Assembly: GCA_036268055.1 (NCBI GenBank)
Contig: DATAUW010000018.1
Coordinates: 1 to 64,000 of the forward strand
From: Verrucomicrobiia bacterium
GTDB lineage: Bacteria; Verrucomicrobiota; Verrucomicrobiia; Limisphaerales; Pedosphaeraceae
Direction: 5' to 3'
DNA: 64,000 nucleotides
Shown here piece after piece: positions 24,025 to 31,399 of the stretch. The position numbers were made by a program, and so were the translations under genes. The stretch's first letter is position 1. Each line of letters starts with the position of its first letter. Under the pieces are notes generated by a model. That model was not told where the DNA came from and made no database searches. It was given only the letters and a program-made list of their open reading frames with translations.

Positions 24025-25464
24025 TTAAATTTCGAACATGTCTTTGGAGAACTCCAGCGGCTTGCCTTCGACGATGGATTTGTTGGTGATGATGGCGGTA
24101 ACGGTGGCTTCAAAACCTTCCTGATACGTCGCCGCCGCCGTGCGGCTCTTCGCCAACCCAGTGATATAATCGGCCAGACCCGAAGGGTCATCGCCAAAAT
24201 TCGCGGCATAATCCGTGAGGCCCGTGCGCACCAAATGGCAATTTTTAACGAATGCCTTCAACGCATAATGCAGCGTGGATTCGGCGTAAGGCGACTCCTG
24301 CAAATTGTCGCCCGCCTTCACCGATTTTGTCGAACCCGCCGCCAGCGCGAGACCGCTTTCGTGGCGGAACTGTTCCTTGGACGCATAAATTTCCCAGCCG
24401 ATCAACGGCGCGTCCACTTCCTTGAACATCCACGCTTTGCTTTCACGTTTGGAATTAGCGGAACTGGATGCCGCTTCGTAACGCATCATCACCGCGGCGA
24501 AAGTTCCATAAATCATGTCGTATTCGCCATCAAAAGAATTCGCGAGCGTGGCGTCATACATGAAATTCGCTTTGCCCGGATATTGAATCAGGGATTGAAT
24601 CGTATCCGCGACATCGCGGCCATCACTCCAATTCATGATCGCGCCAAAACCCGTCACCGCCGTGGGCCGCTCGTTGATAAACCAGTTCATCAAATCAATT
24701 TGATGAATGCCGATCTCGCCGATGAGACCGAGCGAAGTGGTTTTATCGAGACGCCAATTAAGCGCCTTCTCGCGCTCGGGATTCGGCGAAGTGCGGCGCC
24801 AGCTTTGTTTGTTGTGCGATTGCGAGCGTGCCATGAGTGATTTGCCGATGGCGCCGTTGCGGATGAATTTCAAAACGTCATGCTTCACCGGATCGGAACG
24901 CATCTGCAAGCCCGCTTGAAAATTGCACTTCACTGCCGTCTTGGCGGCCTGGGCAATCGCGCGGGCGTCCTCGATGGAATTGGCCAGCGGCGCTTCGCAA
25001 TAAACATGTTTGCCCGCCTGCAACGCCGCGATGGTGATCTCACGATGCAAATGCGACGGCGTGCAAATGATCACCGCCTCGACACTTTTAAGTTCGAGAA
25101 CTTTTTTGTAATCGGTGAAAGCCTCCGCCTTCGGCGCAAACTCTTTCGCGCGATTCAGCCACGCCTGATACGTATCGCAAATCGCCACGACCGGTGCGTT
25201 GAAAATTTTCGCATCCGGCTTCGGCAGCAGCGCCAGCGTCTGCAACACCTCACGGCCCCAAACGCCGCAACCGATGACCGCGCACGCGACGGGCGGCACT
25301 TCGGAATTATAATGGGTTTCACCGGAGTCGGCGGTGTTCGTGTTGCTTTCGGCCAGGAGCGGCACACCGCCCATTGCCAGCATGAGACTGCCCACGGACG
25401 CGCCCTTGATGAAATGGCGGCGGTTGAAATCAGGATTAGACTTCTCGATGTCGTTTTGCGTCAT
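24025..25464 (-). CDS. Tat-exported Gfo/Idh/MocA oxidoreductase
   Basis: 479 residues from the preferred start. The N-terminus has a twin-arginine signal (FNRRHFIKGASVGSLMLAMGG), so the protein should be exported folded, with its NAD(P) already bound, through the TatAC system encoded at 8.2-9.5 kb. The dinucleotide loop is intact: VIGCGVWGRE; EAPLANS takes the place of the EKP motif, and LGLIGEIGIHQIDLMNWF lies in the C-terminal domain. Substrate unknown, probably a sugar derivative. The frame is open to an ATG at 25602 that has a GGAGG upstream, but the added 46 residues would bury the twin-arginine motif far from the N-terminus. Confidence 0.85.
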   Translation of the reverse strand: MTQNDIEKSNPDFNRRHFIKGASVGSLMLAMGGVPLLAESNTNTADSGETHYNSEVPPVACAVIGCGVWGREVLQTLALLPKPDAKIFNAPVVAICDTYQAWLNRAKEFAPKAEAFTDYKKVLELKSVEAVIICTPSHLHREITIAALQAGKHVYCEAPLANSIEDARAIAQAAKTAVKCNFQAGLQMRSDPVKHDVLKFIRNGAIGKSLMARSQSHNKQSWRRTSPNPEREKALNWRLDKTTSLGLIGEIGIHQIDLMNWFINERPTAVTGFGAIMNWSDGRDVADTIQSLIQYPGKANFMYDATLANSFDGEYDMIYGTFAAVMMRYEAASSSANSKRESKAWMFKEVDAPLIGWEIYASKEQFRHESGLALAAGSTKSVKAGDNLQESPYAESTLHYALKAFVKNCHLVRTGLTDYAANFGDDPSGLADYITGLAKSRTAAATYQEGFEATVTAIITNKSIVEGKPLEFSKDMFEI

Positions 25465-25537
25465 ATTGGTCCGGCGATTTAACCACCCTGAGACTGCCTT
25501 AGCGAGGCGAAAATTCAATCTCCCGCAACGTCGTGAA

Positions 25538-25780
25538 TTACATCTTTTTGCCCACCCAGTGGTTTCCGTCGTCAAACCCAGCGCCACCGGTCTTGTCACC
25601 ATTATTTTTTTCCTCCGTTATGCGAGCTGAAGCGAGCTTAAGCGGACTTATCCGAACCATCATCCGCTTCCGCCCGCTTTTGGCTCGGTTAACGTCTTGC
25701 GAAATCGCCTCCTCAATGGCGTTTTTTAGCCATTCATCCTTTTGAAAGCCTGATCGCCAAAAATCTCCTCGGATCTTCAT
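25538..25780 (-). CDS. Possible small basic protein, 80 residues
   Basis: An open frame starting MKIRGDFWRSGFQKDEW and ending HWVGKKM, with helix-forming charged composition (AIEEAISQDVNRAKSGRKRMM). It lies just upstream of, and on the same strand as, the Tat-exported oxidoreductase gene. No domain recognised and the ribosome site is weak. The frame can be extended upstream to 26044, but that part has no protein-like character. Offered as tentative. Confidence 0.3.
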   Translation of the reverse strand: MKIRGDFWRSGFQKDEWLKNAIEEAISQDVNRAKSGRKRMMVRISPLKLASARITEEKNNGDKTGGAGFDDGNHWVGKKM

Positions 25781-25980
25781 TTCAAAGAACCGTCCCCACG
25801 ATGCCACAATTCTCAAAGACAGTCCACCCTTCCATAGGTTACAAACGCACTTTCCCAATCCCGCATTTCCGCTAACGCCTTCGATGAAAAAATTCACGTA
25901 ACAGCTTGCCCTGAAAACTTTTGAACCAGTTGGGCAAATATTCTGGAACATGCGCCCGCTATAAAAGGTCATTGCTTTAG

Positions 25981-26433
25981 ATGATAAAACATTACACTTG
26001 CCGGGTGATGATTGAAGGGTCGGTTGTCGCGGTCTATGACGCATTGACGACGGAAGCCGGACTGCGTGGTTGGTGGACGCGCACCTGCGAGGTGGGCAAA
26101 CGCGTAGGCGAGCAATCCACCTTCCGCTTCGGCAAAATGCATAACGTGATGCGCATCGAAAAACTACGGCCCGACAGCGAAGTTTGCTGGCATTGCGTCG
26201 AGCAACATCACGACGGGCTCCAGCAGGTGGACGAATGGAAGGGCACGCAGGTTTCTTTTCGCCTGATGTCGCAAACGCCGGGGCGTACGCTTTTGGACTT
26301 TGAGCATCGCGGGCTTGCGCCGCAGCTCGAATGTTTCGCGATCTGCGAACGCGGCTGGGACCATTTTCTTAAAACCAGCTTGAAAAATTACGTGGAAACC
26401 GGCCGTGGCGAACCGTTCATCCCGGAAACGTGA
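25981..26433 (+). CDS. SRPBCC/AHSA1-family protein
   Basis: 150 residues. The pattern ALTTEAGLRGWWTRTCEVGKRVGEQSTFRFG, then WKGTQVSFRLMSQTPGRTLLDFEHRGL and WDHFLKTSLKNYVETGRGEPF, is that of AHSA1-like START-fold proteins (polyketide-cyclase/Hsp90-ATPase-activator superfamily). They bind small hydrophobic ligands in a helix-grip cavity. No catalytic role can be assigned. A soluble stand-alone gene, divergent from the small frame at 25780. Confidence 0.82.
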   Translation: MIKHYTCRVMIEGSVVAVYDALTTEAGLRGWWTRTCEVGKRVGEQSTFRFGKMHNVMRIEKLRPDSEVCWHCVEQHHDGLQQVDEWKGTQVSFRLMSQTPGRTLLDFEHRGLAPQLECFAICERGWDHFLKTSLKNYVETGRGEPFIPET

Positions 26434-26494
26434 TTGCAGACTTTAAAACCTGGCAGAGCAATCTACCTCCTCTCCCATTTCCTCACCATCCGTT

Positions 26495-26514
26495 CTCCGC
26501 GGCTCCGCGGTTAA
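26495..26514. repeat. 8-bp periodic CTCCGCGG repeat ending in GGTTAA
   Basis: CTCCGCGGCTCCGCGGTTAA, matching the end of the array at 3781-3800. It lies between the convergent AHSA1 and deacetylase genes. Confidence 0.6.
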
Positions 26515-26533
26515 TTTCACTCACTGCTGCATC

Positions 26534-27316
26534 TCAGCGGCCACTGATTTTTCGCGCGACTCGATGAGCAGCTTTCTTGAGCATCTCGGATCGGGAGAGC
26601 ACGAAGACGCGGTTCAACTCAAAGCTCGGCGTGCCCGAGGTATTGACGCCGAATTCCGTCGTGCAGGCGGTCGCATAACCCGCCTCACGCACGAGATCGC
26701 GGACGGCAGGCGTCCATTTGCCATGCGGATAACAGAAGTGGCGGATCGGCACGCCAAAAAGATCCTCGAGTTTTTTCTTGCTGGCGAAAACTTGTTCGCG
26801 CGCATCGGCAGTGGAAAGTTTCGCCAAATTGCGATGCGTCAGACTGTGCGAACCGATTTCCTGCCCGGCCTGCAGCCATGTGCGAATTTGCGCGGCGTCC
26901 ATCAACGGCTCCGGCACGTCACCGTGGACGACGTCCCATTCATTGCGCGTGCCGATCAAATCCGCCACGATGAATTGGATGGAACGCGCACGATGGTGAA
27001 CGAGGATTTCGAGCGCATTATCCAGAACATTGCAGTAACCATCGTCGAAGGTGATGACAAATTTTTTGTCTGCGTTGGCGGACGAATGAGCAATGTCATC
27101 CAGCGAGCCGGAACTGAAACCATGCTTTGCCAGCAGTGTGAGTTGCTCGTCGAAGCGTTCGGGCGTGACATAAAGAAACGGATCGCGAGCGCCGCGCGGT
27201 GCGGTGGCGATGCTGTGATACGTGAAGACCGGCATGCCCTGCGCGAAGAGACGCCGCTGTGCGGGCGCGAGAAAAAATTGGGAGGAAAGTTGGGCGAGCA
27301 CGTCAGCTTTGGGCAC
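26534..27316 (-). CDS. Polysaccharide deacetylase (CE4/NodB family)
   Basis: 260 residues. NodB motifs are complete: TFDDGY (residues 89-94, catalytic base and metal Asp), HSLTH (157-161, metal histidines) and HFCYPHGKW (motif 3, about 193-201). These metal-dependent enzymes remove N- or O-acetyl groups from polysaccharides. No signal peptide is seen from the GTG start at 27316, so it may act on a cytoplasmic or lipid-linked intermediate; this type is common in exopolysaccharide loci. First gene of the surface-polysaccharide region, divergent from the kinase pair. Confidence 0.88.
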   Translation of the reverse strand: MPKADVLAQLSSQFFLAPAQRRLFAQGMPVFTYHSIATAPRGARDPFLYVTPERFDEQLTLLAKHGFSSGSLDDIAHSSANADKKFVITFDDGYCNVLDNALEILVHHRARSIQFIVADLIGTRNEWDVVHGDVPEPLMDAAQIRTWLQAGQEIGSHSLTHRNLAKLSTADAREQVFASKKKLEDLFGVPIRHFCYPHGKWTPAVRDLVREAGYATACTTEFGVNTSGTPSFELNRVFVLSRSEMLKKAAHRVARKISGR

Positions 27317-27488
27317 GGGTGTCGCAAACTCGCGCTCCGTGCGGCAGGGCCGGATTAGCCTTGCATTTGGTCGTGAGTTTCATTCTATTGCCGCTGTCGT
27401 TTAGGCCCGAAAAATCAGGGCCAAATGGCGAAGCACAGCGTTTCTTTTATTTCAAAATGACTGGCGATTCCAGAGAATTTTTCCGGTG

Positions 27489-28130
27489 ATGAAAAGCGAG
27501 CATCAGCCGACGGGGCTTTGCCTCGCGGTGCTGGGATCAGACGGCGCCGGAAAATCCACACTGCTCGCGCGCCTGCAGGAATTATTGCGGCCAATTTTTC
27601 CCGAGCAGCAAATCATCCATTTCCGGCCCAAGGTCTGGGAAAAGAAAACCGACGGCGTGGTCACCGACCCGCATGGCCGCCCGCCGCGCAATGTCCTGCT
27701 GAGCTGGTTGAAAGTCATTTATTATTTCCTGGACCACTGGGCGGGTTGGTGGAGCATCGTGCGCCCCGCGAAGAAGCGCGGCACGCTCGTCATCTTTGAC
27801 CGCACCTTCGATGATTTGCTGGTGGATGAAAAACGCTACCGGTTGCAGGGAACCGCGCCACTCGTACATTTTTTACGGCGCATGCTTCCGCGTCCTGCTG
27901 CGACCTTCGTGCTTTCCGCGCCGGCAAAAATTCTGCGCGCGCGAAAATCTGAAATATCTTTGGAGGAGCTTGAGCGGCAGCGGAAAGTTTTTGAACGGCT
28001 GGCAAAATCAGACCGGCATTACGTTCTCGTTTCAGCCGCGGACGCTCCCGAAAAAGTGGCGCAAACGGTCTGGCACGACGTCCTGATCTGCCTCGCGGAA
28101 CAAAAAGAGAAGGAAAATGGACCCGCATGA
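27489..28130 (+). CDS. Thymidylate-kinase-like P-loop kinase of the polysaccharide locus
   Basis: 213 residues. Walker A loop GSDGAGKST (residues 16-24) and the DR-type motif VIFDRTFDDLLVD, in the fold of thymidylate kinase. The usual TMP-binding residues are not recognisable, and tmk proper is normally beside holB or other replication genes, so this is probably a specialised kinase. It is translationally coupled (ATGA overlap, 28127-28130) to an APH-fold kinase gene. Tmk-like proteins of this type turn up in exopolysaccharide loci, which is the context here. The phosphate acceptor is unknown. Confidence 0.75.
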   Translation: MKSEHQPTGLCLAVLGSDGAGKSTLLARLQELLRPIFPEQQIIHFRPKVWEKKTDGVVTDPHGRPPRNVLLSWLKVIYYFLDHWAGWWSIVRPAKKRGTLVIFDRTFDDLLVDEKRYRLQGTAPLVHFLRRMLPRPAATFVLSAPAKILRARKSEISLEELERQRKVFERLAKSDRHYVLVSAADAPEKVAQTVWHDVLICLAEQKEKENGPA

Positions 28131-29224
28131 GCGCGCCGATTTTTCGCAGCGAATTGTTTGAGACGTCCGGCGGTGCGGATTTTATATTGGCGGTGCGCAT
28201 CATCAAAAAATCCGGTGAACCGTGGCTGATTTTACCACAGGAACGCGAATTGGCGGTGCAAGGCTTGTCGCTCTATCCGGCACAAACGGCCTTTGCGAAA
28301 AGAGCGCGTCAGATGCTGGGCATCGCATTGCGACTCGGACTGCCGATGAAATCCGAGCGCGCCGAGATGCAGCTTTCGCGTGAAGATTCGTTCGTCCGGT
28401 TTCTTCGGGGCTTGACGCCCGGCGATGAAAAATCCTTTCCATCCTTCGCGATGCTCGCGGGAAATCCAAAAGCCACAGGACGTCGGTTTATTCTACTTTT
28501 ATTTTTCCACGGCAAACCAGTCTGCGTAGTGAAAGCGGGCGTCGGACCGGAAGCGCAGGAATTAGTGCAGCGGGAGAATTTATTTTTTCGAGCCGTGCCT
28601 CCGGGTACACCGGGTTTGCCAAAAGCGCGGTCGTTATTCGCATCGTCGCGCGTGAAAGCCTTGGCGATGGATTATGTGGCGGGAGATTCACCGGCGGTGG
28701 ATGCCTGTCAGGAAATCGGTGTCCTGCTATCAGCGTGGGTGAATCGCGAGAAGCGCGTGCAGTTGGAAGAAATCCGCGCGTGGCAACGCCTATCAAAAGA
28801 ACAAAGCGGCGACCCCATTTTTCTCAAACTGAATAGCGCATTCAAAGACACGAAATTCTGCGCAACCTTATTTCACGGAGATTTCGCGCCGTGGAATATC
28901 AAAGTAGCGAATGGCACATGGACGGCATTGGACTGGGAGCGTGGCGAAGCTGTGGGTTTTCCGGGTTGGGACTGGTTTCATTACGTGGCGCAATCGGCCA
29001 TCCTTGTAGAAAAATTATCCGCGGAAGCTGTTGCGCGAAAGTTGGAAAAGTTGCTGGCCGGTGAATCATTCCAAAAATATGCCGCGACGGCTGGAATTTC
29101 TGGTCAGGAAAAAGTTCTGACCGTCGCTTACTTATTTTATTGCGCTAAGATTTTGCGTCCCACGGAAGGCGCTGAAGTAGGAGAAAAAACCCTCTCTATA
29201 TTGGTTGAGCGCTGGTTGAAATAA
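28127..29224 (+). CDS. APH-fold phosphotransferase coupled to the Tmk-like kinase
   Basis: 365 residues. The C-terminal half has aminoglycoside-phosphotransferase/choline-kinase motifs: HGDFAPWN (250-257, catalytic Asp252 and Asn257) and ALDWERGEAVGFPGWDWFHY (Mg-binding Asp269). VCVVKAG near 132-138 may supply the ATP-binding lysine. The N-terminal ~115 residues match no domain I know. Such enzymes phosphorylate small hydroxylated substrates including sugars. Its start lies inside the end of the Tmk-like gene, so the two are probably made in fixed ratio and may work together. Confidence 0.75.
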   Translation: MSAPIFRSELFETSGGADFILAVRIIKKSGEPWLILPQERELAVQGLSLYPAQTAFAKRARQMLGIALRLGLPMKSERAEMQLSREDSFVRFLRGLTPGDEKSFPSFAMLAGNPKATGRRFILLLFFHGKPVCVVKAGVGPEAQELVQRENLFFRAVPPGTPGLPKARSLFASSRVKALAMDYVAGDSPAVDACQEIGVLLSAWVNREKRVQLEEIRAWQRLSKEQSGDPIFLKLNSAFKDTKFCATLFHGDFAPWNIKVANGTWTALDWERGEAVGFPGWDWFHYVAQSAILVEKLSAEAVARKLEKLLAGESFQKYAATAGISGQEKVLTVAYLFYCAKILRPTEGAEVGEKTLSILVERWLK

Positions 29225-29240
29225 CGCCGCAAACTCGCGG

Positions 29241-31133
29241 TTAATTTTTCAATTTCACGAGCAGCCAATCTTCCGAACCAAACCCGGCTCGGATGGTCAT
29301 GGGAATGGTTTGCACCACTTCAGCATTTATTTTTGCAAGCCAGTCGTTGAGCGGCAGGCCGATGACCTTGAAATCGCGTTGATTGAGGAGAATGTATTCG
29401 ATGCCGCGTTGTTGTAAATTTTCGCGGTCGTCGTTGGCCATGATGTGTTCGATGCGCCGCAAACCGAATGGACGCCAAAGTGACGTTTCGGGATAATCGG
29501 TGGCGATGAGTCCAAGGACTTTCACATCCGCGGGCACGACCGAACGCACCGGCGCAAAAGCGTCCGAACGCTCGCCATACACCGAATAGACTACCCGTGC
29601 GCGCTCGATCAGGCGGCTCGAAGTGGGCAGCCGCGCAAGAATCGTTTGCGCCGGCCATAGCGGGCGCGGCGGCGACAGAATTAAAACCACCGCCGCCAGC
29701 AGAAACACGATCAACGCGCCTGTCCGCCACCAAAGAGTCTGCACGATGCGTTCAAGCGAGCGCGGAGATAGGAGAAGCGGCATCAATAATCCGTAGTAAG
29801 GCGTCGCCAGGCGCGCCTCGGATGACAAACCGGATTTCGCCATGAACACCGCGAGCGAAAACCACGGAGAAAGGACAAGAGCCCAATGCCACAGTCCATT
29901 CGGCGGGCGCGGCAAAATGGTCCGCGTCCGTGAATATTTCCACGTCGCAACCAGGCTGAAGATCAACAACAGGCTCACGCCAAAACCCAGCCCGGCCGTT
30001 TCTTCCATTTGCAGTTCTCGCAGGACGATATGCGCCTGACTCGGCTCAAAATTTTCCTCAAGCTTCGCTTTGAGTTCGGGCGATTGCAACCGAAGCACCA
30101 TGCGGTTCCATGCGGAAGCGATTGGAAAAACCGGCGGCGTCAAATTCTGCACGGTCATCAAAATCGTGTTGTGCGTGAGATGCAGCGCGTAGGTCGGATG
30201 ATCGAAAGGCATGCCCTCAGCGGCAAAACCGGTCCAATCGTGACAATACTCGTAATTCACCACCGCTATCGGCAGGAAAGAACAAACGATACTGGCGACG
30301 ACGACCGCGGCGGTGGCAAGCCATTTCGTTTTTAAAAGTTCGAGCGAGGGCAAAGTTGCGAGGAACCACGGAAGCAACAGCGGAAGATTGCTGAGTTTGC
30401 TGCCGGCGAGCAGCGCGGCGGCAAGCGCGGCAAGGTAAAGATCAACCCGGCTTTTTGAATCGCGGGCGCGCAAAGCCAAATCAAATGCGGCCAGCGCAAA
30501 GGTCGCGCCAAAAAGGTCGTTGCCGATGCCGCCGGACTGGATCAAATAACTGTAGCCCGTTGGGAGAATCCACATCCAGCACCACGCCACGCGGCGTCTC
30601 ACGCCGAGCCGGGTCAAGGTGCTGAAAAAAAGTCCGGGCAACAAAAGGAACGAAGCAATATTGATGAGAAAGACCCAGCGATCCGTGCGCGTGAAAAGGA
30701 TCATCGGCGTGGCGAGCCATTCGAAACCGACCGCGCGGGTGTTCAGGCGATTGAAAGACGTATGAACCCAATGCCAGCGGTCCGCCGCAATCCAGTGCAG
30801 AATCCGCGGCATGCGGTAGGCGAGGGCATCGTAATTAGTCGGCGCATAAAGCAGCGCGCCGAGCAGCGTCATGCCCGCGATGATCGAAAATCCCAGCGGC
30901 AGAAAACGGTGAAGACGTTTTTTCTCGCGATAAAAAGACCACGGTTGAAAAGTTTGCGGATGTTTTTTTGCCCACAAAAAAATGGCGATTGCGGCCAAGG
31001 CGAAAAGGCATAGATAGCCGGGCTGATTGAGTTGGTGAACGCCTGAGAGCAGCCACCCGGCGCAATTCAGGAACGCGCTCAGGAGGATCCAGGCGGCCAG
31101 AAGCAGCGGCGTCTTCGCAACGGATTTGGACAT
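29241..31133 (-). CDS. GT39-like multispanning membrane glycosyltransferase
   Basis: 630 residues with about eleven hydrophobic segments, the first two near 10-30 and 40-55. The first large periplasmic loop contains NYDALAYRMPRILHWIAADRW, resembling the acidic loop of GT39/PMT/ArnT-type enzymes that take sugars from polyprenyl-phosphate donors. A soluble C-terminal domain of ~130 residues follows. It is predicted to add a sugar to a lipid-linked glycan on the periplasmic side. Convergent with the APH-fold gene (16 bases apart). A GTG one codon upstream of the ATG at 31133 is an alternative start. Confidence 0.75.
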   Translation of the reverse strand: MSKSVAKTPLLLAAWILLSAFLNCAGWLLSGVHQLNQPGYLCLFALAAIAIFLWAKKHPQTFQPWSFYREKKRLHRFLPLGFSIIAGMTLLGALLYAPTNYDALAYRMPRILHWIAADRWHWVHTSFNRLNTRAVGFEWLATPMILFTRTDRWVFLINIASFLLLPGLFFSTLTRLGVRRRVAWCWMWILPTGYSYLIQSGGIGNDLFGATFALAAFDLALRARDSKSRVDLYLAALAAALLAGSKLSNLPLLLPWFLATLPSLELLKTKWLATAAVVVASIVCSFLPIAVVNYEYCHDWTGFAAEGMPFDHPTYALHLTHNTILMTVQNLTPPVFPIASAWNRMVLRLQSPELKAKLEENFEPSQAHIVLRELQMEETAGLGFGVSLLLIFSLVATWKYSRTRTILPRPPNGLWHWALVLSPWFSLAVFMAKSGLSSEARLATPYYGLLMPLLLSPRSLERIVQTLWWRTGALIVFLLAAVVLILSPPRPLWPAQTILARLPTSSRLIERARVVYSVYGERSDAFAPVRSVVPADVKVLGLIATDYPETSLWRPFGLRRIEHIMANDDRENLQQRGIEYILLNQRDFKVIGLPLNDWLAKINAEVVQTIPMTIRAGFGSEDWLLVKLKN

Positions 31134-31399
31134 CACCGCTCTTGAGCGAAAAACTTCGCGCGGGTGGGCGATGGGCGGAGTTCGGTTGTTTTCATGTTCA
31201 AGCTGATTTGACCTGACGCGATGACGCTATTAAACGGAGATGACATTCGCAACGCAAATTTTGGTTGGGCTGTTTCGCACACGGCAGGGGTAAAAATTAC
31301 TTTTTAAATCTTCTGATGTTTTCGGCAACCGAGAATAATGAACCGGATCGGACGCGAGCTTGAACCGGCGGCCCGATTTGTCCAACATGGCCCGGCTGA
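31134..31399. other. Divergent intergenic region in polysaccharide locus
   Basis: About 265 bases between the divergent GT39-like and GT4-sensor genes. It is AT-richer than its surroundings (TAAAAATTACTTTTTAAATC near 31290-31310), so divergent promoters probably lie here, but no -35/-10 pair stands out. Confidence 0.35.

Noticed and set aside
26534-27316. HpnK-type hopanoid deacetylase
   Set aside because: The protein has NodB/CE4 motifs, not the YdjC-like pattern of HpnK, and sits in the polysaccharide locus 11 kb from hpnJ.
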